Shown: in pieces, positions 6,247 to 6,540 of the stretch
How positions within the stretch are numbered: the first letter of the stretch is position 1
Layout: the number at the start of each line of letters is the position of its first letter
NCBI GenBank assembly: GCA_041487075.1
Contig: JBGPMO010000037.1
Location: forward strand, 1 to 6,540
Origin: JBGPMO01 sp041487075
GTDB lineage: Bacteria > Patescibacteriota > Minisyncoccia > UBA6257 > 1-14-0-10-40-38
Direction of reading: 5' to 3'
DNA length: 6,540 nt
Position numbers and translations under genes: made by a program
The notes under the pieces: generated by a model
What the model saw: only the letters and a program-made list of their open reading frames with translations
Told to the model about the DNA's origin: nothing
The model's database searches: none

Positions 6247-6275
6247 ATTGTAACATAGCAGCTTCAAGGTATTAA
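6247..6275 (-). promoter_or_regulatory. Promoter of adk-map-GT2, leaderless
   Basis: Minus strand: TTAATA (6275-6270, weak -35), exactly 17 nt, then TACAAT (6252-6247, 5 of 6 to TATAAT) with a TGT extended -10 just before it. The hexamer ends six bases before the adk ATG at 6240, so the A of the ATG would be +1 and the mRNA would have no leader. It is the best formed promoter in the window. Its -35 overlaps the T tract of the preceding terminator, so the two units are packed back to back. Confidence 0.65.
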
Positions 6276-6307
6276 AAAATGAGCGAGCCCTTTTAGGGCT
6301 CGCTCAT
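6274..6307 (-). terminator. Rho-independent terminator
   Basis: Minus strand: arms ATGAGCGAGCCC (6307-6296) and GGGCTCGCTCAT (6290-6279) form a perfect 12-bp stem, 13 bp if the T-A pair inside the loop closes, followed directly by a T run (6279-6274). On the plus strand there is no T run after the stem. It ends transcription of the gene stopping at 6320, 12 nt after its TAG. Confidence 0.93.
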
Positions 6308-6319
6308 AGGAGACAACGA

Positions 6320-6540
6320 CTAGTCCTTGCTGAGAAAATCAACCAGATCTTTCTCGAGCGCCTCAAGCCCGTAATCGTTTATCATAAGAGAGCGATAAAC
6401 GATTTTTGAAAGGGCGTCTGGTGTTGTCGGATTTAAATCTTTCGGCGGTGGGTAGCTCAAAAAGTATGAATACGAGAGCCGCTCGACCTCGCCACCCTGC
6501 TCGCGGCCGGCGTACTCCCATGGCACTTCGTCGAAAGGCA
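6320..6540 (-). CDS. Unidentified protein, C-terminal end
   Basis: The frame is open from the right window edge to TAG at 6322-6320 and shows 72 residues, ending DYGLEALEKDLVDFLSKD. It is probably the 3' end of a longer gene: the frame continues past the edge, and the only start-like codon near it (GTG at 6526) has no SD or -10 box. The piece is polar, with SYFLSYPPPKDLNPTTPDAL in the middle and an acidic helix at the end, and shows no motif I recognise. It is immediately followed by a strong terminator, so it ends its own transcription unit and is not coupled to adk. An 11-bp inverted repeat lies inside it. No function can be given. Confidence 0.7.
   Translation of the reverse strand, partial: PFDEVPWEYAGREQGGEVERLSYSYFLSYPPPKDLNPTTPDALSKIVYRSLMINDYGLEALEKDLVDFLSKD
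6373..6404. repeat. 11-bp inverted repeat inside a coding end
   Basis: AATCGTTTATC (6373-6383) and GATAAACGATT (6394-6404) are exact reverse complements with a 10-nt loop. It lies in the coding end of the unidentified gene, about 70 nt before the intrinsic terminator in the direction of transcription. The stem is AT-rich. It could be an mRNA structure, a protein-binding dyad, or chance. Confidence 0.85.

Noticed and set aside
6241..6267. TTG start giving adk nine more residues
   Set aside because: The added residues put the P-loop too far in, and the -10 box at 6247-6252 would then lie inside the gene. ATG at 6240 fits both family and promoter.
6320..6526. GTG at 6526 as start of a 68-residue gene
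   Set aside because: The frame stays open to the window edge, and no SD or -10 box precedes the GTG, so a truncated longer gene is more likely.
1..6540. CRISPR, IS element, tRNA or defence genes
   Set aside because: No spaced repeats, transposase motifs, terminal repeats or tRNA-like cloverleaf were seen by eye; the genes are core housekeeping.

Overview
All nine genes or gene fragments that can be supported lie on the minus strand, so the window reads right to left. It is a compact, fully co-directional block of housekeeping genes: an unidentified 3' gene end, a divergent adenylate kinase (adk), methionine aminopeptidase (map), a family 2 glycosyltransferase, greA, lysS, a small nucleotidyltransferase-fold protein, serS, and the 5' third of alanine racemase (alr). 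No mobile element, CRISPR array, tRNA or rRNA gene was seen. No stretch over about 100 bases lacks a gene.

The organism is bacterial (GreA, class II LysRS, type I MetAP, Alr, rho-independent terminator) and uses the standard bacterial code: UGA is the stop codon of three genes. Several protein features recall Candidate Phyla Radiation (Patescibacteria, perhaps Parcubacteria-like) homologues: the GASRPFPATLC segment of MetAP, ETHSCSNTTDFQAR in SerRS, LQDYTQLEFY and a GLSERL motif 3 in LysRS, and an adenylate kinase with an SGSLRT variant of DGFPRT. That lineage call rests on remembered family patterns and was not tested by a search.

Layout, in transcription order. (1) 6540-6320: end of an unknown gene, closed by a strong intrinsic terminator (6307-6274). 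(2) 6240-4023: adk-map-GT2; adk and map overlap by ATGA, and GT2 follows after 11 nt. (3) 3989-2086: greA-lysS, overlapping by ATGA. (4) 2063-445: nucleotidyltransferase-like gene and serS, again overlapping by ATGA. (5) 343-1: alr, after a 101-nt gap with a different kind of leader.

The most striking regulatory pattern concerns the first gene of units 2, 3 and 4. Each has a -10-like hexamer (TACAAT, TATCAT, TATTAT) ending exactly six bases before its ATG, and no Shine-Dalgarno sequence. That spacing puts the predicted +1 on the A of the start codon, so these look like leaderless mRNAs. The second gene in each unit has no such hexamer and starts within an ATGA overlap, which suggests translational coupling. 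alr instead has a weak Shine-Dalgarno and a possible conventional promoter.

Functionally the block supports translation (LysRS, SerRS, MetAP), transcription elongation (GreA), nucleotide balance (Adk) and cell envelope synthesis (Alr, GT2). The main biological puzzle is the 127-residue nucleotidyltransferase-like protein coupled to serS: its catalytic HxGH signature is replaced, so it is either a pseudoenzyme or a diverged enzyme of unknown role.
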